From Haliea sp963974125 (GTDB taxonomy: Bacteria > Pseudomonadota > Gammaproteobacteria > Pseudomonadales > Halieaceae): 64,000 bases of DNA. Location: assembly GCA_963974125.1 (NCBI GenBank), contig CAXBCH010000009.1:52954-116953 (forward strand), in the 5' to 3' direction. Every line of letters starts with the position of its first letter. Positions within the stretch are counted from its first letter, which is position 1. Of the stretch, positions 25,129 to 34,850 are shown piece after piece. Under the pieces are notes generated by a model. The model made no database searches. It had not been told where the DNA came from and worked only from the letters and a program-made list of their open reading frames with translations. Both the position numbers and the translations under genes were made by a program.

Positions 25129-27392
25129 ATGAACTGCTGCAGCCCGCGCTCGGTCATCAGGCGCTGGAGGCGCTGGAGCACCGCAGCGGAATGTTCCAGC
25201 AGCATGACTTCCTCCAGCAACTCAAGGGCGTCGGTACGGGTAATACTGCGCAGGGTTTTCTTCACCCTCGGAAGCGCAGTGGCGTTCATCGACAGCACCT
25301 CGTAACCCATCGCCAGCAGCAGCACGGCGGCCAGCGGATCACCGGCCAGCTCACCGCAGATACTGACCGGCTTGCCCTCCGCGCGCCCGGCTTCAGCCAC
25401 GGTACACAGCGCCTGCAGTACCGCGGGGTGAAAGGAATGGTAGAGATCCGCCACCCTGGAGTTGTTCCGATCCACCGCCAGCAGATACTGGGTGAGGTCG
25501 TTGCTGCCCACCGACAGGAAGTCCGCCCGCCGCGCCAGGGCCCGGGCCTGGTAAACCGCGGAGGGTACTTCAACCATCACCCCGATGGGCGGCAGCGCCA
25601 CCTCCGTGCCTTCCTGCACGATCTCCCGGTGACCGCGGTGAATCAGCCCCATGGCCTCTTCCAGTTCGGCAATATTGCTGATCATGGGCAACATGATGCG
25701 CAGATTGCCAAGGCCGGCGTTGGCCTTGATCATGGCCCGGACCTGGGCGAGAAATATTTCCGGGTGATCGAGCGTCACGCGAATCCCGCGCCAGCCCAGG
25801 AAAGGGTTGTCTTCCGCTATCGGGAAGTAGGGCAGCGCCTTGTCGCCACCGATGTCGAGGGTGCGCATGGTGACCGGCCGGGGGGCAAACGCCTCCAGCT
25901 GCTCGCGGTAGATCTGGCGCTGCTCCTCCTCACTGGGAAAGCGGTCGCGCAGCAGGAACGGAACTTCGGTGCGGTACAGGCCAACGCCCTCGGCACCCTG
26001 CTCCAGCGAGCGGGTGACATCCGCCATCAGGCCCGTGTTCACCCACAGCGGCAGGCGATGGCCGTCGAGGGTCTCGCAGGGCAGATCCCGCAGGGACTCG
26101 AGGTCCCGGGAGACGGCCTGGTCCTGGTCCGCCAGCTCCTGGAACCGCGCCCGCACTTCCGGCAGGGGGTTCAGGTGCACGATGCCATTGTAGCCGTCGA
26201 TCACGACCTCGCGGTCCTGGAGCCGGGTATAGGGCAGGTCCACGGCACCCATGACCGTCGGCACCCCCATGGCCCGCGCCAGGATGGCGACGTGCGAATT
26301 GCCGGAACCGCGCACCGAGATCAGGCCGGCGAGCCGCTCCCGCGGCACTTCCCCCAGAGCCGAGGCAGTCAGCTCCTCGCCAACCAGAATGGTCTGCTCG
26401 GGATAGGTCTTGAGCTCTTTTTTCGCTTCGTCCTGCAAGTAAGCAAGCACTCGCGTACCCAGATCCTTTACGTCTACCGCGCGTTCCCGCAGGTAACTGT
26501 GCTCCATCCGTTCAAAGTGACGGATGTGCCTGATCATCACTTCACTGAGAGCCCCCTGCGCCCACTGCCCCGCCTTGATCAGGCGGGCGACCTCCCCGCC
26601 GATCGCGGAGTCATCCAGTATCCCCAGGTAGACATCGAACAGGGCGTGGTCCTCCGGACTCATTTCCCCGCGCAGGTTCTCCGATACCGCTTCGATATCA
26701 CTGCGCACCGCCGCCAGCGCCACCTTGAATGCGCGCAGCTCCTGACGCCGGCTGGCGGCCTTCTTGCGAGGTACCGCGTACAGGTCCGCCACCGGAGACA
26801 CCACCACGGCGGTGCCGATGGCGATTCCCGGCGCCCCGGGAATACCGTTGACCCGGGCGGGGCCGCCGGCGCCGGCGTGCAGCTCCTCCTGCACCGCGCC
26901 GGTCACCCTGGCGTGGGCAATGACACCCGCGAGCTGGGCCGACATGGTCACCAGGAAGGCCTCTTCGCTTTCATCGAAGCGGCGCCGCTTGGCCTGCTGG
27001 ATGACGAGAACCCCCAGCACGTCGCGCTGATGGATTATCGGTACGCCGAGAAAGGCGTGGAAGGACTCCTCGCCCAGGCCCTCGAGTAGCTGGAAGCTGG
27101 CGTGGCGCTCGGCATCCTCGAGGTTAACCGGTTCCTCGCGGCTGGCGACCAGGCCGACCAGGCCCTGGCCGGGCGCCAGGCTGGCCTCGCCGATCTGCTC
27201 CGGATTCAGGCCCTCGGTAGCGCGAAATACCAGGCGCCCGCTGTGCTCGTCGCGCATGTAGACGCTGCAGACCTCGGTGCCCATGGCATCGCGAACCCGC
27301 TTGACGATGATATTGAGGGCATCGTTGAGCCCCTCGGCGGCGTTGACCTCCTGGACAATGTTGCGGAGCGTCTCCAGCATCATTGCCGCCAT
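25110..27392 (-). CDS. ptsP: PTS enzyme I-Ntr, phosphoenolpyruvate-protein phosphotransferase
   Basis: 760 aa. Order: GAF domain (about 15-165), PEP-utilising N-terminal domain, phospho-His swivel with GSGNSHVAILARAMGVPTVMG, then the PEP-binding TIM barrel with RTEVPFLLRDRFPSEEEQ, DIGGDKALPYFPIAEDNPFLG and SVGSNDLTQYLLAVDRNN. It phosphorylates NPr from PEP in the nitrogen-related regulatory PTS. Starts one nucleotide inside the rppH stop (TGATG). Two further ATG codons at 27383 and 27380 could also start it; none has a strong ribosome site. Confidence 0.95.
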   Translation of the reverse strand: MAAMMLETLRNIVQEVNAAEGLNDALNIIVKRVRDAMGTEVCSVYMRDEHSGRLVFRATEGLNPEQIGEASLAPGQGLVGLVASREEPVNLEDAERHASFQLLEGLGEESFHAFLGVPIIHQRDVLGVLVIQQAKRRRFDESEEAFLVTMSAQLAGVIAHARVTGAVQEELHAGAGGPARVNGIPGAPGIAIGTAVVVSPVADLYAVPRKKAASRRQELRAFKVALAAVRSDIEAVSENLRGEMSPEDHALFDVYLGILDDSAIGGEVARLIKAGQWAQGALSEVMIRHIRHFERMEHSYLRERAVDVKDLGTRVLAYLQDEAKKELKTYPEQTILVGEELTASALGEVPRERLAGLISVRGSGNSHVAILARAMGVPTVMGAVDLPYTRLQDREVVIDGYNGIVHLNPLPEVRARFQELADQDQAVSRDLESLRDLPCETLDGHRLPLWVNTGLMADVTRSLEQGAEGVGLYRTEVPFLLRDRFPSEEEQRQIYREQLEAFAPRPVTMRTLDIGGDKALPYFPIAEDNPFLGWRGIRVTLDHPEIFLAQVRAMIKANAGLGNLRIMLPMISNIAELEEAMGLIHRGHREIVQEGTEVALPPIGVMVEVPSAVYQARALARRADFLSVGSNDLTQYLLAVDRNNSRVADLYHSFHPAVLQALCTVAEAGRAEGKPVSICGELAGDPLAAVLLLAMGYEVLSMNATALPRVKKTLRSITRTDALELLEEVMLLEHSAAVLQRLQRLMTERGLQQFIHAPPV

Positions 27393-27886
27393 CAGGTTTG
27401 ATCCCGGGTGATACGGGCCAGCGGCGGCGCCAGCTCCTTGAGAGCACTGCGGTAAACTTCACGCTTGAAGGCCACCACCTGGTTCAGCGGGTACCAGTAA
27501 CTGACCCATTGCCAGTGGTCGAATTCAGGCTTGCTGTTGGCGTCCAGGCGGACAGCGTCATCGGCGACCCGCAGCTGCAGCAGGAACCATTTCTGCTTCT
27601 GGCCGATACAGAGCGGCTCCTGCCCCTTGCGAACAAACCGCCGGGGCAAGCGGTAGCGCAGCCAGCCGCGGGTTGCCGCAATCACCCGGACCGCGTTCTC
27701 GGCCAGACCGACTTCCTCTTCCAGTTCACGATAGAGGGCCTGCTCGGCCGATTCACCCGCATTGATCCCGCCCTGCGGGAACTGCCAGGCATCCCTGCCA
27801 CCAATGCGCCGCGCCCACAGCAGCTGGCCGGCGTCATTGGCCAGCATGATGCCGACGTTGGGCCTGAATCCATCCGAATCAATCAC
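27392..27886 (-). CDS. rppH: RNA pyrophosphohydrolase
   Basis: 164 aa Nudix hydrolase. FRPNVGIMLAND, WQFPQGGINAGESAEQAL and YRELEEEVGL make a complete Nudix box with the metal-binding glutamates. RppH removes pyrophosphate from the 5' end of mRNAs and so starts RNase E-dependent decay. The rppH-ptsP pair is a conserved gammaproteobacterial operon. Confidence 0.96.
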   Translation of the reverse strand: MIDSDGFRPNVGIMLANDAGQLLWARRIGGRDAWQFPQGGINAGESAEQALYRELEEEVGLAENAVRVIAATRGWLRYRLPRRFVRKGQEPLCIGQKQKWFLLQLRVADDAVRLDANSKPEFDHWQWVSYWYPLNQVVAFKREVYRSALKELAPPLARITRDQT

Positions 27887-27995
27887 CAGATACTACCTTC
27901 TTATTCAGGCGGGCTATTGTTCCACACTTTCCCGCCGCCGGGAAATTTACTCCGGACCCTCGCCACGCTATCCTGCGCGGCTGCCTGGAGGAACC

Positions 27996-28652
27996 ATGAC
28001 CCTTGCCATCTTTGACCTCGACAACACCCTGATCGGCGGCGACAGCGACAACCTCTGGGGCCAGTTCGTCTGTGAACAGGCCCTGGTGGACAGCGCTTCC
28101 TTTGCCCGTGACAACGAGCGCTTCTACCGCGATTACCAGGCCGGCACCCTCGACATCGATGCCTACCTCCGCTTCGCCCTGGGTCCGCTGAAAGGGCATT
28201 CGCCGGCAGAGCTGGCGCCGTTGCACCGACAATTCATGCGGGAAAAAATCGAGCCCATCATGCTGCCACAGGCGCTGCGCCTGATCGACAGCCACCGGCG
28301 CCAGGGGCACCGGCTGCTGGTCATCACCGCGACCAACCACTTCATCACCCGCCCCATTGTCGACGCCCTCGGCATAGCCGACCTGCTGGCCTGCGAAGCG
28401 GAAATCAGCGATGGCCGCTACACCGGGGAGCCTGTTGGAATTCCCTCGTACCACAGCGGCAAGGTACTGCGCCTGCGGGCCTGGCTGCAACAGCAGCAGC
28501 TGGACCTGGCCGGAAGCTGGTTCTACAGTGACTCCCACAATGACCTGCCGCTGCTGGAGCAGGTGGACTACGCGGTGGCGGTGGACCCGGATCCGACCCT
28601 GAAAGCACGGGCCCTGGAAGCCAACTGGCCGATCATATCCCTGCGGGGCTGA
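27996..28652 (+). CDS. HAD-IB family hydrolase
   Basis: 218 aa from the ATG at 27996 (GGAGGA ribosome site 3-4 nt upstream); longer frames cross the rppH promoter region. Motif I FDLDNTLIGGDSDNLWG, motif II LLVITATNHF, Lys in HSGKVLRLR and motif III FYSDSHNDLPLL, typical of SerB-like phosphatases of the IB group. Substrate probably a small phosphate ester. Convergent with rlmI; the genes overlap by 20 nt. Confidence 0.9.
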   Translation: MTLAIFDLDNTLIGGDSDNLWGQFVCEQALVDSASFARDNERFYRDYQAGTLDIDAYLRFALGPLKGHSPAELAPLHRQFMREKIEPIMLPQALRLIDSHRRQGHRLLVITATNHFITRPIVDALGIADLLACEAEISDGRYTGEPVGIPSYHSGKVLRLRAWLQQQQLDLAGSWFYSDSHNDLPLLEQVDYAVAVDPDPTLKARALEANWPIISLRG

Positions 28653-29832
28653 GGCGGCGCGCAAACACCGATTTCAGGTACCCGGTTTCCGGAATCAAGG
28701 GGTGTACCGGGTGGTCCGGCCCCTGCCCGCCCTGCTCCAGTATCCGCAGCTCGCAGGCGCTGCGCCGGGCCGCACCCTGCATGGCGGCAATGAGATCCGC
28801 CCGGGCCAGATGCATGGAACAGGACCCCGACACCAGCACCCCGCCGGGCCGCAGCACCCTGAGCCCCAGTTCATTGATCCGCTGGTAGGCCTTGATGCCC
28901 TTCTTGATGTCCTTGCGCCGCTGGATGAACGCGGGCGGATCCAGAATCACCAGGTCGAAGCTTTCGCCCTCGCGCTGCAGCGCCTGCAGGGTCTCCGCCG
29001 CCTGGCCCTGGCGCACGTGGACCCGGTCGTCGAAGCCATTCAGGGCGGCATTGTCCAGCACGCCCTGCAGCGCAGTCGCCGAGCTGTCGACAAAGTGCAC
29101 CTCGCTGGCGCCGAAGGCGGCGGCCTGGATACCCCAGCCACCGATATAGCTGTAAACATCCAGCACCCGCCTGCCCGGCGCGTAGCTGGCGAGCCGTGCC
29201 CGGGCCATGCGATGATCGTAGAACCAGCCGGTTTTCTGACCCTGGAAGACCGGGACCTGGAAGGAGACCCCATTTTCCCGCAGCGGCACGGTCTCCGGCA
29301 CCTCGCCGTAGACGACCTCGACCCGCTCTGCCAGATTCTGCTCCCGGCGGCTGCGGCTGTCGGCGCGCAGCAGGATGCCCAGCGGCTGCAGCAGCGCCAC
29401 CAGGGCCGCCACAATCTCCGCCTGGTAGCGTTCGATGCCGGCATTGTGGAACTGCAGCACCAGGTAGTCGCCGAAGCGGTCCACCACCAGCCCGGGGATG
29501 CCGTCGCTGTCGCCGTAGATCAGCCGGTAGCAGGCATCCGCCAACAGCGCCTCGCGGCTGGCCAGGGCGCGGGCCGCCAGGGCCTGCAGCCAGGGGGCAT
29601 CCAGGGTCCGGTCCTCGCCGGACGCATAAACTCGCGCGCAGATCAGTGCCTGCGGCTCCATGTAGGCCGAGCCCAGCAGTTCGCCGTCAGCCCTGCGTAC
29701 AGCGACCCTGTCACCGGCGGCAAACGCCTGCAGGGGGCTGCGCTGGACATCGACTTCATTGGAATAGACCCAGAGGTGGCCCGCACCGAGACGGCGGTCA
29801 GCCCCCGGGCGCAGGAACAGATCGGCGCTCAC
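28633..29832 (-). CDS. rlmI: 23S rRNA (cytosine) methyltransferase RlmI-type with PUA domain
   Basis: 399 aa. N-terminal PUA domain (GHLWVYSNEVDVQ), an EEHEE-like middle, and a C-terminal Rossmann methyltransferase with VLDVYSYIGGWGIQAAAFGA and DLVILDPPAFIQRRKD, then the RlmI-family SCSMHL segment with the catalytic cysteine region. RlmI makes m5C1962 in 23S rRNA. Its ATG overlaps the gcvH stop (ATGA). Confidence 0.92.
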   Translation of the reverse strand: MSADLFLRPGADRRLGAGHLWVYSNEVDVQRSPLQAFAAGDRVAVRRADGELLGSAYMEPQALICARVYASGEDRTLDAPWLQALAARALASREALLADACYRLIYGDSDGIPGLVVDRFGDYLVLQFHNAGIERYQAEIVAALVALLQPLGILLRADSRSRREQNLAERVEVVYGEVPETVPLRENGVSFQVPVFQGQKTGWFYDHRMARARLASYAPGRRVLDVYSYIGGWGIQAAAFGASEVHFVDSSATALQGVLDNAALNGFDDRVHVRQGQAAETLQALQREGESFDLVILDPPAFIQRRKDIKKGIKAYQRINELGLRVLRPGGVLVSGSCSMHLARADLIAAMQGAARRSACELRILEQGGQGPDHPVHPLIPETGYLKSVFARRLSPAGI

Positions 29833-30218
29833 TCGTCGGCACAGTGCTCGGTGTAATCCTCCGCACTCAGCAGATTGTCCAGTTCAGCGGTGTCATCGGG
29901 CTGGATACGATAGAACCAGCCGTCGTTGTAGGGATCCCCGTTGACGGTTTCCGGCTCGTCTTCCAGGGCATCGTTGATCGCAATAACTTCGCCGCTGACC
30001 GGGGCGTAGATATCGGAGGCGGCCTTGACGGATTCCACCACCCCGGCCTCGTCCCCCGCCGCCAGGCGGTCGCCCACTTCAGGGAGCTCGACAAAGACCA
30101 CGTCGCCCAGGGCTTCCTGGGCGTGATCGGTGATACCAATGGTCACTGTGCCATCCTCCTCGAGGCGCGCCCACTCGTGGCTGCTGGCGTATTTCAGTTC
30201 ACTGGGGGTCTGGCTCAT
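29829..30218 (-). CDS. gcvH: Glycine cleavage system H protein
   Basis: 129 aa from the ATG at 30218, which has a GAGGAT ribosome site and gives the family start (SELKYASSHEWARLEEDG). The lipoylated lysine is K65 in VESVKAASDIYAPVSGEV. GcvH carries the aminomethyl intermediate between GcvP, GcvT and Lpd. Neither gcvT nor gcvP is beside it here, unlike the common gcvTHP order; it is followed by rlmI. Confidence 0.96.
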   Translation of the reverse strand: MSQTPSELKYASSHEWARLEEDGTVTIGITDHAQEALGDVVFVELPEVGDRLAAGDEAGVVESVKAASDIYAPVSGEVIAINDALEDEPETVNGDPYNDGWFYRIQPDDTAELDNLLSAEDYTEHCADE

Positions 30219-30271
30219 GGTGCATCCTCTCGTTCGGGATTCGGCTGCCGCCGGGGCTGGCGTAGCCGCAC

Positions 30272-30299
30272 ATTCTAACGGCAGGACCATGAAAAACAA
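30272..30299 (-). promoter_or_regulatory. Candidate gcvH-rlmI promoter
   Basis: Minus-strand TTGTTT (30294-30299) and TAGAAT (30272-30277), 16-nt spacer. No glycine riboswitch was recognised in the 54-nt leader. Confidence 0.4.
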
Positions 30300-30328
30300 T
30301 GCGCTCCTGCAGGGTCCGGGGCTGCCAG

Positions 30329-31555
30329 CTACTCGCGGTCCGCTACGCCCATGGCCTGCTGCATGAGGCGCTGCTTCAGCGGGCGCGCACGATCCGCCCC
30401 GCGCATGCCGGCGTTGCGCAACCAGCGCAACGGCAGCGCGGGCTGCTCAAACAGGCGCTTGAAACCCTCCATGGCCAGCATCATCGCCAGGTTCTCGCCC
30501 TTGCGGCGGCGCTGGTAGCGCTTCAGCACGGCCAGACTACCCGGCACCTCGCCCCGCTGCCGGGCCCGCAACAACTCCTCCGCCAGCACCGCAACATCCT
30601 GCAGGCCGAGGTTGATTCCCTGTCCGGCCAGGGGGTGAATCGTGTGCGCGGCATCGGCAACCAGAGCCGCTCCGGGCTGCACGTAATCCAGTGCATGGCG
30701 CTGGCGCAACGGGAAGCAATGGCGCCGGGAGCAATCGAGGACCCTGCCGAGCCGCTGTTCAAAGGCCCGTTCCAGAGCACTGCAGAACTCCGGCCCGGCC
30801 AGCGCCATGAGCCCCTCTACCTGCGCCGAATCGACGGACCAGACCAGCGAGCAGTAATGCGCCCCGTCGGTCCCCGGCAGCGGCAGGAACGCCAGCGGCC
30901 CCGTGGGCAGGAAGCGCTGCCAGGCGGTGGCTCCATGATCGTGCTCTACCTGCACCGTGGCGACAATGGCATGGTGGCCGTAGTCCCACTCGCGGGTGCG
31001 AAAATCAAGCAATTCCCGCACCCTGGAGTTGGCGCCATCGGCCGCCACTGCCAGTCCCGCCCGCAGCTGGCGCCCGGATTCCAGCTCCAGCAGCATGGCG
31101 CCCTCCACATCGCGGCGACAGACCTGCAGCCGCTCCGGCGCCAGCATGCGTACATCTGCGCAGGTCTGCAGCTGGCTGCCCAGTGACCGCACCAGCGCCC
31201 GGTTCTCGACAATATGGCCGAGGGCGGCGGCACCGACATCGCTGCAGTCAAAATCAATCGCGCCAGTGCCGTCCGCATCCCACACCGTCATGTGCCGATA
31301 GGCGCAGCTGCGGTAGTCTGCGACACCCTGCCAAGCGCCCCACTGCGCCAACAGGGCCTGCGAGCGCGGATTCAGGGCCACCACCCGCGGGTCGAAATCC
31401 TCCAGCGCCAGCCCGGAGGGCAGCGCTGCGGCATCGTGCGGCTGCGCCTCGATCACCACGATCGACATACCGTGGCCCGATAACGCCAGCGCCAGTGCAC
31501 TGCCGGCAATACCGGCACCGACAATCGCCACATCGCAGTGCAGCGGCTCAGCCAC
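30329..31555 (-). CDS. ubiI: UbiI/VisC-type FAD monooxygenase of ubiquinone synthesis
   Basis: 408 aa. FAD-binding Rossmann VAIVGAGIAGSALALALSG, the DG motif AADGANSRVREL and the FAD-ribityl motif VADAAHTIHPLAGQGINLGLQD. This family hydroxylates the aromatic ring in ubiquinone biosynthesis; UbiI acts at C5. The assignment to UbiI rests on its place after ubiH (8-nt overlap) in the ygfB-pepP-ubiH-ubiI order, as UbiH, UbiI and UbiF are similar. Confidence 0.88.
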   Translation of the reverse strand: MAEPLHCDVAIVGAGIAGSALALALSGHGMSIVVIEAQPHDAAALPSGLALEDFDPRVVALNPRSQALLAQWGAWQGVADYRSCAYRHMTVWDADGTGAIDFDCSDVGAAALGHIVENRALVRSLGSQLQTCADVRMLAPERLQVCRRDVEGAMLLELESGRQLRAGLAVAADGANSRVRELLDFRTREWDYGHHAIVATVQVEHDHGATAWQRFLPTGPLAFLPLPGTDGAHYCSLVWSVDSAQVEGLMALAGPEFCSALERAFEQRLGRVLDCSRRHCFPLRQRHALDYVQPGAALVADAAHTIHPLAGQGINLGLQDVAVLAEELLRARQRGEVPGSLAVLKRYQRRRKGENLAMMLAMEGFKRLFEQPALPLRWLRNAGMRGADRARPLKQRLMQQAMGVADRE

Positions 31556-32780
31556 GTGTGGCCTCCAGGCCGGCAGCGTGCTCGACGAAAGCGCGCTTCA
31601 GCGGCGCCACCCAGTCGAGGCCGGAGAGGGCCAGGTCCCGGACCAGCGCCAGCATCGGGTCAGCGTGCATGAACAGGGCCGGCAGGCGGTCACTGAACTG
31701 GATGGTTCGCAGCTGATCCTGCCGCTGCCGCTCCCGGTAGCGCTGCAACACCGCCAGTGCGCCGGGGCTCTCCCCCGCCGCCACTGCCGGCGCCAGCACC
31801 CGGCCCAGGGCGGCAATATCGCGCAGGGCCAGGTTAAAGCCCTGTCCCGCTACCGGGTGCAGGGCGTGGGCGGCGTTGCCCATGATCACCACGCCGGCCC
31901 GCACCTGTTCTTCACAGTGCCGCAGGGACAACGGATAGGCCTGGCGCGCACCCGCCTGCAGCAGGCGTCCGAGACGGTAGCCAAAGCGCTGTTGCAGGGC
32001 ACCCAGAAACGCCTCATCGGTACCGGCGAGCAGGCTCTCAGCCCGCTCCGGGGGCAGCGTCCACACCAGGGCACTGCGGTTGCGGGCAGCGGCGGCGGGC
32101 AGCAGCGGCAGCAGTGCCAACGGCCCCTCGTCAGTAAAGCGCTCGAAAGCGCAGCCGTTGTGCGGCTGCGCGGTGGCGATATTGCAGATCAACGCGTGCT
32201 GGCGATAGGGCTTTTCGCTGCTGCTGACGCCAAGGCGCTGGCGCAGCCCGGAATCGGCGCCGTCGGCCACCACCAGCAAAGCCGTGCGCAGGTGTGCAGG
32301 GGCGGCGCCCTCGAGCACCAGATCAACCCCGCCCGCGCACGCCGTGGCGGCGACCACTGTCGCCGGATTCAACAGCTCCACCCGGCCCTGGCCCCGCAGC
32401 GCGTGCAGCAGGGTCTGGCCCAGCCAGGGGTTCTCAACCACATGTCCCAGCGCCTGCCAGCCATAGTCCCCGGCCCGCAGCAGGGTACTGCCAAAATGCC
32501 CTCGGCTGGACACGTGAATGGTGGCGATGGGGCACAGCCAGCGCTGCAATGCCGGCCACAGGCCCATGTCCTGGTAAATCAACTGCGAGCTGTAACTCAG
32601 GGCCGTGGAGCGGGCATCAAAGGAGGGATGGTAATCGGGTGTCGAACTGGCCGGCGGCAGGGCGAAGCCCTCCACCAGCGTGATGCGGGTCGTCGCAGGC
32701 AGCAACCGACCCAGCTCCAGGGCCAGGCTGATACCCACCATGCCACCGCCCGCTATGACAATGTCTCTCTGTTCGGTCAC
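31548..32780 (-). CDS. ubiH: 2-octaprenyl-6-methoxyphenol hydroxylase UbiH
   Basis: 410 aa. DIVIAGGGMVGISLALELG at the N-terminus, VVADGADSGLRQRLGV and GNAAHALHPVAGQGFNLALRD. The GGGMVG variant and operon position behind pepP (4-nt overlap) are those of UbiH, which hydroxylates C1 of the ubiquinone ring precursor. Confidence 0.92.
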   Translation of the reverse strand: MTEQRDIVIAGGGMVGISLALELGRLLPATTRITLVEGFALPPASSTPDYHPSFDARSTALSYSSQLIYQDMGLWPALQRWLCPIATIHVSSRGHFGSTLLRAGDYGWQALGHVVENPWLGQTLLHALRGQGRVELLNPATVVAATACAGGVDLVLEGAAPAHLRTALLVVADGADSGLRQRLGVSSSEKPYRQHALICNIATAQPHNGCAFERFTDEGPLALLPLLPAAAARNRSALVWTLPPERAESLLAGTDEAFLGALQQRFGYRLGRLLQAGARQAYPLSLRHCEEQVRAGVVIMGNAAHALHPVAGQGFNLALRDIAALGRVLAPAVAAGESPGALAVLQRYRERQRQDQLRTIQFSDRLPALFMHADPMLALVRDLALSGLDWVAPLKRAFVEHAAGLEATRG

Positions 32781-34108
32781 GGGGACGGGCCTGTCATCAG
32801 TGCTTCGATCGCATCGGGGTGGCGCGGCACCCCGTCGGTCAACACCCGGCAGCCCGAGTCCGTTACCACCACATCGTCCTCGATCCTGATCCCTATGCCG
32901 CGCCAGCGCGGCGCTACCCGCGTGTTGTCGGGAGCGATGTAGATCCCCGGTTCAACTGTCAGCACCATGCCGGGCTCCAGCTGCCGCCATTCGCCGGCGA
33001 CCCGGTAGTCGCCGACGTCATGGACATCCAGCCCCAGCCAGTGCCCGGCACGATGCATGTAGAACTCCTTGTACGCCTCGGCGGCGATCAACTCCGCTAC
33101 CTCGCCCTGCAACAGCCCGAGATCGCGCAGGCCCCGGGTAATGACCTCCACAGTTGCTTCGTGCGGCGCGTTCCAGTGATTGTCCGGACGCACCGCCGCC
33201 ATCGCCGCCTGCTGCGCTTCCAGCACAATGTTGTAGATGGCGCGCTGCTGACGGCTGAAGCGCCCGTCCACCGGGAAGGTGCGGGTGACATCCGCGGCAT
33301 AGCCCTGGTATTCGCAGCCCGCATCAATCAATACCAGGTCACCCTTGCGCAGGGCGCGAGCATTTTCGGTGTAGTGCAGGATACAGCTGTTGGGGCCACT
33401 GCCAACGATACAGGGGTAGGCGGGGTAACGAGCGCCAGCGCTGGCAAATTCGTGCAACAGCTCCGCCTCCAGCTGGTACTCGAAGACTCCGGGGCGGGCA
33501 TGGCGCATGGCCCGGCAATGGGCGCGGGCGGTGATCTCACCGGCATGGTCCAGCAGGCGCAGTTCGGCCGCGCTCTTTTTCAGCCGCAGATCGTGCAGCA
33601 TGTGGTCGAGATCGGTAAATTCGCCCGGGGGCACCGCACCGCTGGATTCCTTGCTGCGGATCAGGTTGACCCAGGCCATGATCCGGCGATCGAAGTCGGT
33701 ACTGCGTCCCATGGAGTAGTAGACCCGCTCCCGGCCCTCGATCAGGCCCGGCAGGATGTCGTCGATGTCGCCGACGGGAAAAGCGTCGTCGGCGCCGTAT
33801 TCCGCGCAGGCTCCCTCGGGGCCGGCGCGGTAACCGTGCCAGAGCTCCATCTTCGGGTCGCGCTCGTGGCAGAAGATTACGTACTCGCCATGTTCGCGAC
33901 CCGGTACCAGCACCAGTACCGCGTCGGGCTCGGGAAATCCGCAGAGGTAATGAAAGTCACTGTCCTGGCGGAACGGGTACTCCGTGTCCCGGCTGCGCAG
34001 CTGCTCCCTGGCGGCGGGAATGATTGCAATACTATTGGACTCCATCAGCGCCATCAGACGCTGGCGGCGGCGCCTGAATTCGTTTTTGCTGATTTTCACT
34101 ACACTCAC
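32777..34108 (-). CDS. pepP: Xaa-Pro aminopeptidase
   Basis: 443 aa. N-terminal creatinase-like domain (SDFHYLCGFPEPDAVLVL), then the pita-bread domain: LVLIDAGCEYQGYAADVTRTF with two metal-binding Asp, HRAGHWLGLDVHDVG (His), MVLTVEPGIYI (Glu) and GIGIRIEDDVVVT (Glu). Dinuclear metal peptidase that removes N-terminal residues before proline. Conserved neighbour of ygfB and ubiH. Confidence 0.96.
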   Translation of the reverse strand: MSVVKISKNEFRRRRQRLMALMESNSIAIIPAAREQLRSRDTEYPFRQDSDFHYLCGFPEPDAVLVLVPGREHGEYVIFCHERDPKMELWHGYRAGPEGACAEYGADDAFPVGDIDDILPGLIEGRERVYYSMGRSTDFDRRIMAWVNLIRSKESSGAVPPGEFTDLDHMLHDLRLKKSAAELRLLDHAGEITARAHCRAMRHARPGVFEYQLEAELLHEFASAGARYPAYPCIVGSGPNSCILHYTENARALRKGDLVLIDAGCEYQGYAADVTRTFPVDGRFSRQQRAIYNIVLEAQQAAMAAVRPDNHWNAPHEATVEVITRGLRDLGLLQGEVAELIAAEAYKEFYMHRAGHWLGLDVHDVGDYRVAGEWRQLEPGMVLTVEPGIYIAPDNTRVAPRWRGIGIRIEDDVVVTDSGCRVLTDGVPRHPDAIEALMTGPSP

Positions 34109-34153
34109 CGGCTTCCGCCCCGCAGTCCGGCGGGCTTCCTGGTACCCCTGCGC

Positions 34154-34762
34154 CTAGTGCCGGACATCGGACCCCCGCGCCGCCTGCTCGCGGTCTTCAC
34201 GCCGGGCGCGGCTGTCGAGGAACACATTGACCGCGGCCACCCGCATGTACTCCACCAGCTCGGTATAACTGGTTTCGGCCTCGTCGTCGTCCTCCGGAAG
34301 AGCGTCCGCATCGGCCTGGGCCAGGGCGGCAAAATCGCGCAGGATCTCGGTGCTGTCACCGGGCAGCGTTTCGGCACCGGTACCCGACACGGCAATGGCG
34401 CGGGCAAAGCCGGCCAGAAAGCCCTGACACCAGTGCGCCAGACACTGGGTGCGCACCGCCAGCTCATGGCTCTCATCCGGCAACAGCGGGCAGAAGTCGA
34501 ACAGGTCCTCGCCGAGGGCCTCCTCGCTGAGCGTGTAGAGCTGCATGACCTCGTCGGCCAGGTCGCCGTGCAAATCCAGCTCCAGCGCGTGGTTGACTGC
34601 GGCGAGCCCGGCCCCCGGATCGGCGCTGTGACCCGCTGCCAGCAAACCGACCAGGCAGCCGTGCAGTTCCGACGGGGAAAGCGCCACTCCCTGCTCCAGC
34701 AACTGGTCAGCCACTTCGTCGAAAACGAACAGCCCGGTCTCGCCCGGTAACCTGTCAAACAT
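34154..34762 (-). CDS. ygfB: YgfB/YecA (UPF0149) family protein
   Basis: 202 aa, acidic. LSPSELHGCLVGLLAAG is the family signature, followed by the WCQGFLAGFARA segment and a helical C-terminus. In Pseudomonas aeruginosa YgfB affects amidase expression and beta-lactam tolerance; whether this holds here is unknown. First gene of the pepP-ubiH-ubiI operon; the longer overlapping frame 34105-34809 is a shadow. Confidence 0.92.
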   Translation of the reverse strand: MFDRLPGETGLFVFDEVADQLLEQGVALSPSELHGCLVGLLAAGHSADPGAGLAAVNHALELDLHGDLADEVMQLYTLSEEALGEDLFDFCPLLPDESHELAVRTQCLAHWCQGFLAGFARAIAVSGTGAETLPGDSTEILRDFAALAQADADALPEDDDEAETSYTELVEYMRVAAVNVFLDSRARREDREQAARGSDVRH

Positions 34763-34850
34763 CCAGCAAACTCCCGAAGCGCCTGCCGCACCTCTACTGA
34801 AAACTGCAAAAAGGCTGGCAGGCTATTGAAATTCCATAACTTTTGCTGCG

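Noticed and set aside
25125..27089. 654-aa plus-strand frame
   Set aside because: Antisense of ptsP; composition is His/Gln/Arg-rich as expected from mirrored codons.
30219..30271. Possible glycine riboswitch before gcvH
   Set aside because: Leader is too short and lacks the conserved glycine-aptamer motifs.
34105..34809. 234-aa minus-strand frame over ygfB
   Set aside because: Different frame from the recognised YgfB protein; Arg/Ser-rich shadow.
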